Source of the DNA: Crenobacter luteus
Lineage (GTDB): Bacteria; Pseudomonadota; Gammaproteobacteria; Burkholderiales; Chromobacteriaceae
Direction: 5' to 3'
NCBI RefSeq assembly: GCF_004345725.1
Contig: NZ_SLXG01000013.1
Location: 1-64,000, forward strand
Length of the DNA stretch: 64,000 nt
Below, one piece after another: positions 9,931-21,287 of this stretch. The first letter of the stretch is position 1. Each line of letters starts with the position of its first letter. Made by a program: the position numbers and the translations under genes. Below the pieces are notes generated by a model. It worked only from the letters and a program-made list of their open reading frames with translations, was not told the origin of the DNA and did no database searches.

Positions 9931-10431
9931 ATGACCGATCTTCCCTATCTTTCCGGCTACCCCGAGCACCTGCTCGACTCGGTGCGCGCGCTCATCGCGC
10001 GCGGCGAACTGGGCGCCGTGCTCGCGCGCCGCTACCCGGGCCGCCACGAGGTGCAGACCGACAGGGCCTTGTACCAGTATGTGGCCGAGATCAAGCAACG
10101 CTACCTGAAGCACGCGCCGCAGCCGGCCAAGGTGCTGTACGACAACCAGCAGCACCCGGTGAAGGGCACGCTGGGCACCAACACCTTCGTCGCGCGCGTG
10201 CAGGGCGGCAGGCTCAGGACCAAGAACGAGATCCGCGTCGCCAGCCTGTTCCGCGACGCGCCCGAGCCGTTCTTGCGGATGATCGTCGTGCACGAGCTGG
10301 CGCACCTGAAGGAAAAGGACCACGACAAGGCCTTCTACCAGCTGTGCCGCCACATGGAGCCGGACTACCACCAGCTCGAATTCGACCTGCGCGCGTGGCT
10401 GAGCTGGCGCGAGGCCGAGGCAGCAAGCTGA
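9931..10431 (+). CDS. YgjP-like metallopeptidase-domain protein
   Basis: 166 residues. The metal-binding motif HELAHLKEKDHDKAF gives the HExxH-type helix (HELAH) with a downstream His, as in YgjP/DUF45 minigluzincin-like proteins. The family is assigned as M48-like peptidases but substrates are unproven. The gene precedes a methyltransferase on the same strand by 100 bases. The start at 9931 is supported by the position of the predicted promoter; an upstream Met at 9895 would lie inside the -35 element. Confidence 0.75.
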   Translation: MTDLPYLSGYPEHLLDSVRALIARGELGAVLARRYPGRHEVQTDRALYQYVAEIKQRYLKHAPQPAKVLYDNQQHPVKGTLGTNTFVARVQGGRLRTKNEIRVASLFRDAPEPFLRMIVVHELAHLKEKDHDKAFYQLCRHMEPDYHQLEFDLRAWLSWREAEAAS

Positions 10432-10531
10432 AGCGGCCCCGACACCCCAGACCCGCGGGCGGACAGCCGAACGCCGCCCGCTCCGAATCCCCTCCGCCGC
10501 GCCCCGCGCGGCCGCACACAAAGGTGTCCCA

Positions 10532-11656
10532 GTGACCGACCTCCCCCTGATCCACTGGACCGAAGCCGGCCAGGACCGCAGCGCCGCGTGGCGCTCGGAA
10601 AGCGGCGCCGCGCCGCCGAAGAAGGTGATGATCGCCGACGACACGCTCAGCGCCGACAAGGCCTACAAGCTCGTCTGCGAGGGCACCGCGCTGCTGTGGC
10701 GCGGCGACTACCACAACGCGCGCCAGCTCTTGTCGGCGCTGGCGCGCCGCGCCGGCCGCAAGCCGGCCAAGACCTCGGCCAACCCGACCGAGGCCTTCCA
10801 CTTCCACCGCCAGGCGCAGGCGCAGCGCGCGCGCATCCTCGGCATGCTGCTCCTGCCGTTCGACGCCGACTACACCGTGCCGCTGCGCCGCGCGCCGGAC
10901 GTGCGCGAAGCCTGCCGCGCGGCGTGGGGCGAATCGGACGCACCGTCGGTCGCGTCGCTGCGCGAACTGTTGGGCCTGGTCGGCGGCCACGAATGGCGCA
11001 AGAAGGGCGTCGAGATCGCGACGCTTGGCGGCGAGCGCGTCCACCCGCACTACGGCGTCTACTCGCCGCTGCGCGGCGAATACCTCGACCTGATCGCCAA
11101 GGCCCCGCTGCCGGCGACCTCGCTCGCCTTCGACGTCGGCACCGGCACCGGCGTGATCGCGGCGCTGTTGGCGCGCCGCGGCGTCACGCGCGTGGTCGCT
11201 ACCGACAACAGCGCGCGCGCGCTCGAATGCGCGCGCGAGAACCTCGCGCGCCTTGGCGTCGCCAACCGCGTCGAGGTGGTCGAGGCCGACCTGTTCCCCG
11301 ACGGCCGCGCGCCGCTGATCGTCTGCAACCCGCCGTGGCTGCCGGCCAAGCCGACCTCGCCGATCGAGCACGCGGTCTACGACCCGGACAGCCGCATGCT
11401 CAAGGGCTTCCTCGCCGGCCTCGCCGACCACCTCGAGCCCGGCGGCGAGGGCTGGCTGATCCTGTCCGACCTCGCCGAGCACCTCGGCCTGCGCACGCGC
11501 GACGCGCTGCTCGGCTGGATCGACGCGGCCGGGCTCGCGGTCGTCGACCGGCTCGACATCCGCCCGCGCCACGGCAAGGCGCGCGACGAGAACGACCCCT
11601 TGCACGCCGCGCGCGCCGCCGAGGTCACCTCGCTGTGGCGGCTCGCCGCGCGTTGA
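10532..11656 (+). CDS. Class I SAM-dependent methyltransferase (NPPW motif)
   Basis: 374 residues, GTG start at 10532 with AAAGGTG upstream. The N-terminal ~150 residues are a helical domain of unknown role. The Rossmann methyltransferase domain follows: SAM motif DVGTGTGVIAALLA near residue 200, and the catalytic NPPW (CNPPWLPAK) near 265, the signature of enzymes methylating a planar amino group as in HemK/PrmC, RsmC and N6-adenine enzymes. The target (rRNA, protein or DNA) cannot be decided. The C-terminal DENDPLHAARAAEVTSLWRL is conserved-looking. Confidence 0.75.
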   Translation: MTDLPLIHWTEAGQDRSAAWRSESGAAPPKKVMIADDTLSADKAYKLVCEGTALLWRGDYHNARQLLSALARRAGRKPAKTSANPTEAFHFHRQAQAQRARILGMLLLPFDADYTVPLRRAPDVREACRAAWGESDAPSVASLRELLGLVGGHEWRKKGVEIATLGGERVHPHYGVYSPLRGEYLDLIAKAPLPATSLAFDVGTGTGVIAALLARRGVTRVVATDNSARALECARENLARLGVANRVEVVEADLFPDGRAPLIVCNPPWLPAKPTSPIEHAVYDPDSRMLKGFLAGLADHLEPGGEGWLILSDLAEHLGLRTRDALLGWIDAAGLAVVDRLDIRPRHGKARDENDPLHAARAAEVTSLWRLAAR

Positions 11657-11790
11657 CCCCCGGGCCAGGCCGCGGCCGCACGCCCGGCCTGGCCTGCATG
11701 CCGCGCAGGCGGCGGGGGCGGACGATGGTCCATACTGGACCGGACGCCCCCTCCGACCTATCAATACCCGCTTCGAGACAAAACACCGCC

Positions 11791-11982
11791 ATGACAGAAT
11801 CCGCGCCGCTGACCCCGAAACCCTGCCCCAAGTGCGGCTCGCCCGCCGAACTGATCAAATCCGGCTCGCGCCGCTTCTGGGTGCAATGCACCCGCTACGC
11901 CGACCAGGGCAACTGCAGCGCCATCGGCCCGCAGACCGACAACAAGAAGGAAGCGATCGTGCGCTGGAACACGGGGCGCTGA
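11791..11982 (+). CDS. Small zinc-ribbon protein, Lar-like
   Basis: 63 residues. CPKCGS near residue 12 and a distal Cys pair (WVQC...NCSAIGP) make a likely zinc ribbon. The C-terminal TDNKKEAIVRWNTGR resembles the Lar/restriction-alleviation zinc-ribbon domain, in which KKEAIxxWN is typical. Such proteins are common in phages but also stand alone in chromosomes. Real antirestriction activity is doubtful here. A strong hairpin terminator follows at 12013. Confidence 0.65.
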   Translation: MTESAPLTPKPCPKCGSPAELIKSGSRRFWVQCTRYADQGNCSAIGPQTDNKKEAIVRWNTGR

Positions 11983-12012
11983 GCCCCGGCCGGCCACGTT
12001 GGCCGAGCCCGC

Positions 12013-12052
12013 AAACACACCGCCCGGTCGCGATGCCGGGCGGTGTGTTTTT
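12013..12052. terminator. Strong bidirectional terminator
   Basis: A perfect 15-bp stem: AAACACACCGCCCGG (12013-12027) with its complement at 12036-12050, then further T. It serves the zinc-ribbon gene on the plus strand and the alcohol dehydrogenase on the minus strand. Confidence 0.9.
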
Positions 12053-12065
12053 ATGGGGATGACAG

Positions 12066-13055
12066 TCAGCCGGCGATCCGCAACACCGCCGCGCCCTCGA
12101 TCCGCCCGTCGCGCAGCTCGGCCAGCGCCGCGTTGGCGTCCTCGAGCGGATACGGCACGACGCGGGTGGTGATCGGCACCCGCGCGGCCAGGCTCATGAA
12201 GGCCGCGCCGTCGGCGCGCGTCAGGTTGGCGACCGAGCGCAGCGTGCGCTCGCCCCACAACAGCGCGTACGGGAAGGACGGGATGTCGCTCATGTGGATG
12301 CCGGCGCACACCACGGTGCCGCCGCGCTCGACGGCGGCCAGCGCGGCCGGCACCAGCGCGCCGACGCTGGCGAAGATCAGCGCGGCGTCGAGCGGCTCGG
12401 GCGGCGGCGCATCGCTGCCGCCGGCCCACGCCGCGCCCATCTCGCGCGCGAAAGCCTGCGCCGCCGCGTCGAGCGGCCGGGTGAAGGCGTACACCGCGCG
12501 CCCCTCGGCGCGCGCCACTTGCGCGACGATATGCGCCGCCGCGCCGAAGCCGTAGAGGCCGAGCCGGCGCGCATCGCCCGCCAGCCGCAGCGCGCGGTAG
12601 CCGATCAGCCCGGCGCACAACAGCGGCGCGACCGCGAGGTCGTCATAGCCGGCCGGCAGCGCGAGGCAGAAGCGCGCGTCGGCGACCGCGTACTCGGCGT
12701 AGCCGCCGTCGACAGTGTAACCGGTAAAGCGCGCGGCGTCGCACAGGTTCTCGCGCCCGGCGCGGCAGAAGGCGCAGCCGCCGCAGGTGTGCGCGAGCCA
12801 CGGCACCCCGACACGTTGGCCGAGCGCGAAACCTGCGCAATCCGGGCCAATGCCGGCGACGGTGCCGACGATCTCGTGGCCGGGAATCACCGGGTAGCGC
12901 GTGGCCGGCAGCTCGCCGTCGACCACGTGCAGGTCGGTGCGGCACACGCCGCAGGCAGCGACCCGGATCAGCAACTGGCCGGGGCCGGGCGACGGCACCG
13001 GCAGCTCGACGAGGACGAGCGGCTCGCCGGGAGCCTGACTTTGCATCGCGCGCAT
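12066..13055 (-). CDS. Zinc-dependent alcohol dehydrogenase family protein
   Basis: 329 residues of the medium-chain dehydrogenase family. The catalytic zinc site is visible (CGVCRTDLH, GHEIVG) and the structural zinc lobe is complete (CGGCAFCRAGRENLC, four Cys). The cofactor loop reads LYGFGAAAHI, a degenerate Rossmann GxGxxG, resembling AdhA-like enzymes that report as 'zinc-binding alcohol dehydrogenase'. Probable NAD(P)-linked oxidation of alcohols; substrate unknown. The ATG at 13055 has GGAG seven bases upstream; a second Met at 13046 is possible. Confidence 0.85.
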   Translation of the reverse strand: MRAMQSQAPGEPLVLVELPVPSPGPGQLLIRVAACGVCRTDLHVVDGELPATRYPVIPGHEIVGTVAGIGPDCAGFALGQRVGVPWLAHTCGGCAFCRAGRENLCDAARFTGYTVDGGYAEYAVADARFCLALPAGYDDLAVAPLLCAGLIGYRALRLAGDARRLGLYGFGAAAHIVAQVARAEGRAVYAFTRPLDAAAQAFAREMGAAWAGGSDAPPPEPLDAALIFASVGALVPAALAAVERGGTVVCAGIHMSDIPSFPYALLWGERTLRSVANLTRADGAAFMSLAARVPITTRVVPYPLEDANAALAELRDGRIEGAAVLRIAG

Positions 13056-13150
13056 ACCCGTTCTCCGAGCGGCAGGGGCTTTGAGTGTAGTCCGCGCCGC
13101 CGGCCAAGCTGCTACCATCGCCGCTTGTTCGCCCACCTTCGAGGACCCGC

Positions 13151-14044
13151 ATGACGCGCGCCGTTCCCCCCTTGCCGCCGCGCAACGGCGTGCCGGCCAG
13201 CCGCCTGTGGCTACCGGCCGGCGACTGGCCCGATTTGCTGGCCTTCCTGGTCGCGCGCTTCCCGCACCTGGACGCCGACGTCTGGCGCGCGCGCTTCGCC
13301 GGCGGCGAGGTGCTCGACGAGCTCGGCCAACCCCTGAGCGCCGACACGCCGTACGCGGCGGGGCGCTGCCTGCACTACTTCCGCGACGTGCCGCCCGAGC
13401 GCGTCGTGCCGTTCGCCGAAACGGTGCTCTACCGCGACGAGCGCCTCGTCGCGGTCGACAAGCCACACTTCCTCGCCAGCATCCCGTCGGGCAAGCATCT
13501 GCACGAAACGCTGCTGATGCGGCTCAGAAAATCGCTGAACCTGCCCGATCTGACCCCCATCCACCGCCTCGACCGCGAGACGGCCGGCGTGATGCTGTTC
13601 TGCGCCGACCCGGCGCACCGCGGCGCCTACCAGACGCTGTTCGCCGAGCGGCGCGTCGCCAAAACCTACGAGGCGCTGGTGCACTACCGGCCGGGGCTGA
13701 CGCTGCCGGCGCGGCACCGCAGCCGCCTCGTCGAGCGCGACGACAGCTTCGTGATGCACGAGGTCGACGGCGAACCCAACAGCGAGACGCGCATCGAGCT
13801 GATCGCCGCCCGGGGCGACATCGCCCACCTGCGCCTGTCGCCGGCCACCGGCAAGAAGCACCAGCTGCGCGCCCACCTGGCGGCGCTGGGCGCGCCCATC
13901 GTCAACGACCGCTGGTACCCGCGCCTGTTGCCGGACGGCCCGGACGACTACGCGCGCCCGCTCAAGCTCGTCGCGCGCGCGATCGCCTTCACCGACCCTC
14001 TCGACGGCGCGCCGCGCCGCTTCGAAAGCGCGCGCACGCTCTGA
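13151..14044 (+). CDS. RluA-family pseudouridine synthase
   Basis: 297 residues. The catalytic motif IHRLDRETAGV has the nucleophilic Asp at residue 141, and the RluA signatures ATGKKHQLRAHLAALG and PIVNDRWYP follow. No S4 domain is evident at the N-terminus, so it resembles TruC/RluA-type enzymes acting on tRNA or rRNA uridines. The target position cannot be read. A GAGG ribosome site precedes the ATG at 13151. It converges on a chemoreceptor gene across a strong terminator. Confidence 0.85.
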   Translation: MTRAVPPLPPRNGVPASRLWLPAGDWPDLLAFLVARFPHLDADVWRARFAGGEVLDELGQPLSADTPYAAGRCLHYFRDVPPERVVPFAETVLYRDERLVAVDKPHFLASIPSGKHLHETLLMRLRKSLNLPDLTPIHRLDRETAGVMLFCADPAHRGAYQTLFAERRVAKTYEALVHYRPGLTLPARHRSRLVERDDSFVMHEVDGEPNSETRIELIAARGDIAHLRLSPATGKKHQLRAHLAALGAPIVNDRWYPRLLPDGPDDYARPLKLVARAIAFTDPLDGAPRRFESARTL

Positions 14045-14056
14045 ACGACGCCCAAC

Positions 14057-14090
14057 AAAAAGCCGCCGGTTCGTCGCCGGCGGCTTTTTT
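14057..14090. terminator. Bidirectional terminator
   Basis: AAAAAGCCGCCGG (14057-14069) pairs with CCGGCGGCTTTTT (14077-14089), with a 7-base loop. T-tracts on both strands serve the convergent pseudouridine synthase and chemoreceptor genes. Confidence 0.9.
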
Positions 14091-14104
14091 CGCGCAAAAT
14101 CGCG

Positions 14105-15433
14105 TCAGATCGCGAGTTTTTGTTCGGCGATCACCGAGAAGGTGTTGATCACCTCGACCATGCGCTGCGTGCTGTCGCGAATCTGGCGGATCGCGTCGCC
14201 GGCGTCGTTCGCGTAGCCGACGCCCTGCTCGGCCTGGCCGAGCATCGCGTTCACGCCGGCGATCGCGGTCTGCGTGCCGGCGCCTATCGCCTCGACCATG
14301 CCGGCGATCTCGACGGTCGAGCGCGTGGTGCGCTCGGCCAGTTTGCGCACCTCGTCGGCGACCACGGCAAAGCCGCGCCCCTGCTCGCCGGCGCGCGCCG
14401 CCTCGATCGCCGCGTTCAGCGCCAACAGGTTGGTCTGGTCGGCGATGTCGTGGATGGTGTTGACGATGGAGGTGATCTGCGACGTCTGGCGGCCGAGCGC
14501 CTCGATCAGCCGCGTCGACTCCTGCGCGCTGTCGGCGATGCGGCGCATGCCGGCGGCGGCGGTTTCGATCACCTCGGCGCCCTGACGCGACACCGCCTCG
14601 GTGCTTTCGGACAGCGCGTAGGCCTCGCGCGCGTGCTCGACGTCGCGGCGCACGTTCTGCACCGTTTCGGTGACGTCGGTGGCGAACTTGATCACCTTGT
14701 AGAGCTTGCCGTCGTCGTCGAACATCGGGTTGTACGACGCCTCCAGCCACAGCTCGCGGCCGCCACGCCCGCGCCGCTGGAATTCGCCGGCGACGTATTC
14801 ACCGCGGTTCAGCCGCCGCCAGAACTCGGCGTAGTCGGCGCTCGCGACGTAGGCCTCGTCGCAGAACATCCGGTGGTGCCGGCCGACGACCTCGTCCAGC
14901 GTGTAGCCGACCGTCGCCAGGAAGTTGTCGTTGGCGGTCAGCACGGTGCCGTCCGGCGCGAACTCGATCACCGCCATCGAGCGGTGGATCGCGGTGATCT
15001 GGTGCTCGCGCGCGTGTGCGTCGAGCGTCTCGCGCGTCACGTCGCGCGCGAACTTGATCACCTTGACCACCCGGCCGTCGTCGCCGAACACCGGGTTGTA
15101 CGACGCCTCCAGCCACAGCGCCGTGCCGTCGCGGCGGCGGCGGCGGAAGTTGCCCGACACGAACTCGCCGCGCCCCAGCCGCTGCCAGAAGGCCGCGTAC
15201 TCGGCGCTACCCGCCACGGCCCCGTCGCAGAACAGCCGGTGGTGCCGGCCGACGACCTCGGCCAGCGTATAGCCGACCGTCGCGAGAAAGTTGTCGTTGG
15301 CCGCCAGAATGGTGCCGTCCGGCGCGAACTCGATCACCGCCATCGAGCGATGGATCGCGGCGAGCACCGCGTCCTGCTCGGCGAGGCGCCCTGCCTGCGC
15401 CGCCAGTTGCTGCTTCAGTTTCCGATTGAACAT
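14105..15433 (-). CDS. Soluble PAS-PAS methyl-accepting chemotaxis protein
   Basis: 442 residues, no transmembrane segment. Two nearly identical PAS domains (about residues 27-150 and 151-270), each containing [28 protein letters not shown] and EVVGRHHR, are followed by an MCP signalling domain with the hairpin tip [28 protein letters not shown]. It resembles Aer-like or BdlA-like cytoplasmic receptors that sense redox or energy state, often through haem or FAD. The ligand is not shown here. The start at 15433 has GGGAGGGTAAAG before it; Met codons at 15466 and 15505 lack a ribosome site. Confidence 0.85.
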   Translation of the reverse strand: MFNRKLKQQLAAQAGRLAEQDAVLAAIHRSMAVIEFAPDGTILAANDNFLATVGYTLAEVVGRHHRLFCDGAVAGSAEYAAFWQRLGRGEFVSGNFRRRRRDGTALWLEASYNPVFGDDGRVVKVIKFARDVTRETLDAHAREHQITAIHRSMAVIEFAPDGTVLTANDNFLATVGYTLDEVVGRHHRMFCDEAYVASADYAEFWRRLNRGEYVAGEFQRRGRGGRELWLEASYNPMFDDDGKLYKVIKFATDVTETVQNVRRDVEHAREAYALSESTEAVSRQGAEVIETAAAGMRRIADSAQESTRLIEALGRQTSQITSIVNTIHDIADQTNLLALNAAIEAARAGEQGRGFAVVADEVRKLAERTTRSTVEIAGMVEAIGAGTQTAIAGVNAMLGQAEQGVGYANDAGDAIRQIRDSTQRMVEVINTFSVIAEQKLAI

Positions 15434-15522
15434 CTTTACCCTCCCGACCCAGTCGGCTTTCATCATTTTTGTTGTTTGCTGCGAATGCAAAACGAATATA
15501 GCCAAGCTTTGCGCACTTGTCG

Positions 15523-15551
15523 TTTGCGACGTTGGCCGGCCGGCCTATGCT
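15523..15551 (+). promoter_or_regulatory. Candidate promoter for the 45-residue Lys-rich gene
   Basis: TTTGCG (15523-15528), 17 bases, TATGCT (15546-15551). Predicted start near 15558, leaving a leader of about 77 bases before the ATG at 15635. Confidence 0.4.
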
Positions 15552-15634
15552 GAAGTTGCGCCGCCCCCGCGCGGCGAGCGCCGGCGGATCGCGGCGGCGC
15601 GCAGCGGGACGGACGGCGGACAAGGAGGCACACC

Positions 15635-15772
15635 ATGGCCAAACACCAGTTGCGCAAGATGAAAGAGCCGAAAAAGCCCAAGAAACCGAAGCAGGCGGTC
15701 GTCACGTCCACCGAAACCGCCCCGTTCATTTCCCCGGCCAAACCCGGCATGGGCCACAAGACCCGCCACTGA
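15635..15772 (+). CDS. Small Lys/Pro-rich hypothetical protein (45 aa)
   Basis: Forty-five codons from ATG at 15635 to TGA, preceded by a near-ideal AAGGAGG at 15622-15628. The N-terminal half is very basic (MAKHQLRKMKEPKKPKKPKQ) and the C-terminal half is less charged, with a Pro/Gly-rich end. It is flanked by a candidate promoter and followed by a strong terminator, so it looks like a complete single-gene unit. I do not recognise a family. A nucleic-acid or ribosome-associated role is only a guess from charge. Confidence 0.65.
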   Translation: MAKHQLRKMKEPKKPKKPKQAVVTSTETAPFISPAKPGMGHKTRH

Positions 15773-15790
15773 CGGCGGCGCGCCCGCACG

Positions 15791-15826
15791 AAAAAAGGCT
15801 GACCGCATCGCGGTCAGCCTTTTTTC
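15791..15826. terminator. Bidirectional terminator
   Basis: AAAAAGGCTGACCG pairs with CGGTCAGCCTTTTT around a 5-base loop. It ends the 45-codon gene (plus) and the XRE regulator gene (minus). Confidence 0.9.
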
Positions 15827-15843
15827 GCGTCCGGCGCGGCGGC

Positions 15844-16233
15844 TCAGAACTCCACCGTGACCTTCTTGGCGCCGAGCAGCTTGGCGCGTGCGATCAGTTG
15901 TTCGAGCGTCGCCTCCGACAGCTTCACGTCGGCCAGCGACGCCGGCGTCGGCGCGGCGGCGGGCGAGGGCGGCGGCGCGGCGCTCGCCTCGGCGGCGGCC
16001 GGCGCGGCGGGCGGGGCCTCGGCCAACAGCGCGCTCAAGGCCGCGCACAAGCGCTCGTAAGCTTCGCGGCTGGGCTTGATGTGGCTGGCGTCCTGCGCCT
16101 CGTAGCGCTGGATCGCGGCGGTGGACAACTGGACCTGCTGCGCCAGCGCGGTGCGCGACAGGCCCAGCCGCTTGCGCAGGGCCTTGAGCGCCGGCGGAAA
16201 CTCCACGCTATCGAAGTCGGGCAGGACGGACAT
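15844..16233 (-). CDS. XRE-family helix-turn-helix regulator
   Basis: 129 residues. The HTH_3 domain is at about residues 15-60 (ALRKRLGLSRTALAQQVQLSTAAIQRYE). A 35-residue Ala/Pro linker follows, then a conserved-looking C-terminal helix (LEQLIARAKLLGAKKVTVEF) that could dimerise. The ATG at 16233 has GAGGG upstream; a GTG nine bases earlier is an alternative. The promoter region is the AT-rich island at 16244-16530, which contains ATCATACA repeats suitable as its operator; autoregulation is inference. Confidence 0.8.
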   Translation of the reverse strand: MSVLPDFDSVEFPPALKALRKRLGLSRTALAQQVQLSTAAIQRYEAQDASHIKPSREAYERLCAALSALLAEAPPAAPAAAEASAAPPPSPAAAPTPASLADVKLSEATLEQLIARAKLLGAKKVTVEF

Positions 16234-16264
16234 GGGCGGCACCCTCGCCGGTAAAGAAGATCGT

Positions 16265-16515
16265 CATATCATACACGACGGCGCAAAAAATACACACAAT
16301 CCACACGCCTCCCGGCTTGATGTGTGTATGGATTTGGCAACACGCATACAAACACACACAGTTCGCCGCATGAAAACCCGTCGCACAGCTAATAGAATTG
16401 CGTTGCGCGCGTCCGCAAAACACGTCACACAGCCGAACACATATTAACACATTGAGAAACGCACAAACACAGGTAGCGTTCTTTTGTATGATTTCGGAAA
16501 GATACATATCATACA
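16265..16515. promoter_or_regulatory. CATATCATACA direct repeats and TGTATGAT inverted copy, candidate operators
   Basis: CATATCATACA occurs at 16265-16275 and again at 16505-16515. TGTATGAT at 16485-16492 is the inverse of ATCATACA at 16508-16515, forming an inverted repeat with a 15-base spacer. The first copy lies just upstream of the XRE regulator start. Likely sites for that regulator, by position only. Confidence 0.45.
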
Positions 16516-16583
16516 GACAACGCGCGGGCAGGGGGGCGCGCCGCCGCGCACGCCGTCGGCCCACCGTGTCCTGCGCACGCAAA

Positions 16584-16624
16584 ACGGGCGAAGCGCGATG
16601 ATGCGCTTCGCCCGTTGCGTTTTT
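16584..16624. terminator. Terminator after futalosine-hydrolase-like gene
   Basis: A 13-bp stem: ACGGGCGAAGCGC (16584-16596) with its complement at 16603-16615, loop GATGAT. T-runs on both strands, stronger on the plus side (16620-16624). Confidence 0.75.
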
Positions 16625-16685
16625 ATTCACGCCCGTTTATCCACAGCGCGGCTTATCGACAAGCCGGCGCGGCCGGCGACGCCTC

Positions 16686-17285
16686 TCAACGTTGGCCGAG
16701 CAGCCCGTCGAGCAGAGAATGCAGGCCGTCGGTCAGCGCGCGCACCGAGCCTTCCAGATCCCAATCGTCGTGGCCGGGGCGCACCACGTTCGAGATCGCG
16801 CGCAGCTCCAGGAAACGCACGCCTTCCTCGCGGCAGACGTGGAAGAAGGCCGCGCCCTCCATGTTCTCGATCTCCACCTCGCGCGCGTCGACGAACGGCG
16901 CCAGCGCCGCGTTCAGCGACAGGCTGCGCGCGCGCGGGAAGGGCGCGGCGTCGGGCAGGTGGGGACAGCCGAGCGTGTGGCGGCGCGCGAAATCCATATC
17001 GAGCGGCAGATGCGCCAGATGCGTGAAGCCGTCCGGCGTGAAGAAACCCAGATCGCCCTCGACCTCCGATTCGACCAGTACCACGTCGCCGACCGACAAG
17101 GCCGCGTGCGGGTACACGCCGGCCACGCCGGCGAGGATGAGCCAGTCGGGACGATTCGTGAGGATTTCCCTGGTCGCGGCGTGCGCGGTGGCGGTCAGGC
17201 CGACGCCGGAAACCCGGGTTTTGACGCCGTCGCGCCGGAACAGGCTGGCTTCGGTGGCGGTGGGGAAGAGGAGGGTGATGTTCAT
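16686..17285 (-). CDS. mqnB: Nucleoside phosphorylase-family protein, futalosine hydrolase-like
   Basis: 199 residues of the PNP/UDP fold. The nucleobase and ribose site appears as IENMEGAAFFHVC, and FLELRAISN follows. The segment VVLVESEVEGDLGFFTPDGF resembles futalosine hydrolase (MqnB), which removes hypoxanthine (or adenine) from futalosine derivatives in the alternative menaquinone pathway. MTA/SAH nucleosidase is the main alternative and would fit the neighbouring metH, but that enzyme usually has DMEGAA. Other mqn genes are not in the window. The stop codon region overlaps a copy of the dispersed 10-mer (16691). Confidence 0.6.
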   Translation of the reverse strand: MNITLLFPTATEASLFRRDGVKTRVSGVGLTATAHAATREILTNRPDWLILAGVAGVYPHAALSVGDVVLVESEVEGDLGFFTPDGFTHLAHLPLDMDFARRHTLGCPHLPDAAPFPRARSLSLNAALAPFVDAREVEIENMEGAAFFHVCREEGVRFLELRAISNVVRPGHDDWDLEGSVRALTDGLHSLLDGLLGQR

Positions 17286-17403
17286 GGCGGGCAGGGGAGG
17301 AAAGGACTGCCGGCATTATACGGAGTAGGCGGGCGCAACGCTCAAAGGTTGGCCGAGGCGGCCGGACAACGCGATCGACCGATCCGGACGGGAGATGGCG
17401 CGC

Positions 17404-17431
17404 AAAAAGGCCGGCATCCGGGCCGGCCTTT
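17404..17431 (-). terminator. Terminator of metH
   Basis: AAAGGCCGGC and GCCGGCCTTT form a 10-bp stem; on the minus strand it is followed by a run of T. It is 26 bases past the metH stop. Confidence 0.85.
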
Positions 17432-17456
17432 CTCGCTTCAACACGTCAAACGCTGC

Positions 17457-21173
<3,717 letters not shown>

Positions 21174-21287
21174 GGTTTTGTGTTGACAAATAGACTAAAT
21201 ACGAAATCGGAAGAATAATGGGGCTGCGGCCATCTTATCACGGTGCACCCGCCCCCCATTCCGGCTCGGTTTATTACAAGAAAGCAT

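Larger units (their letters stand above)
16244..16685. other. AT-rich intergenic island
   Basis: The longest non-coding stretch in the window. Bases about 16255-16515 are far more AT-rich than the surroundings and full of CACAC/TGTGTG runs. I see no convincing gene on either strand; open frames there are short and Cys-rich or out of character in codon use. It holds ATCATACA repeats (separate entry) and ends in a hairpin terminator. A small RNA read rightward into that terminator is possible but unsupported. Confidence 0.6.

Noticed and set aside
16208-16630. A 140-codon minus-strand open frame in the AT-rich island
   Set aside because: Cys-rich, no ribosome site, overlaps the XRE start region and a terminator; codon use unlike the genome.
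21174-21287. Possible cobalamin or SAH riboswitch upstream of metH
   Set aside because: Too short and AT-rich, with no B12-box-like segment; it looks like a shared divergent promoter. TTGACA at 21183 on the plus strand has no -10 at an acceptable distance.
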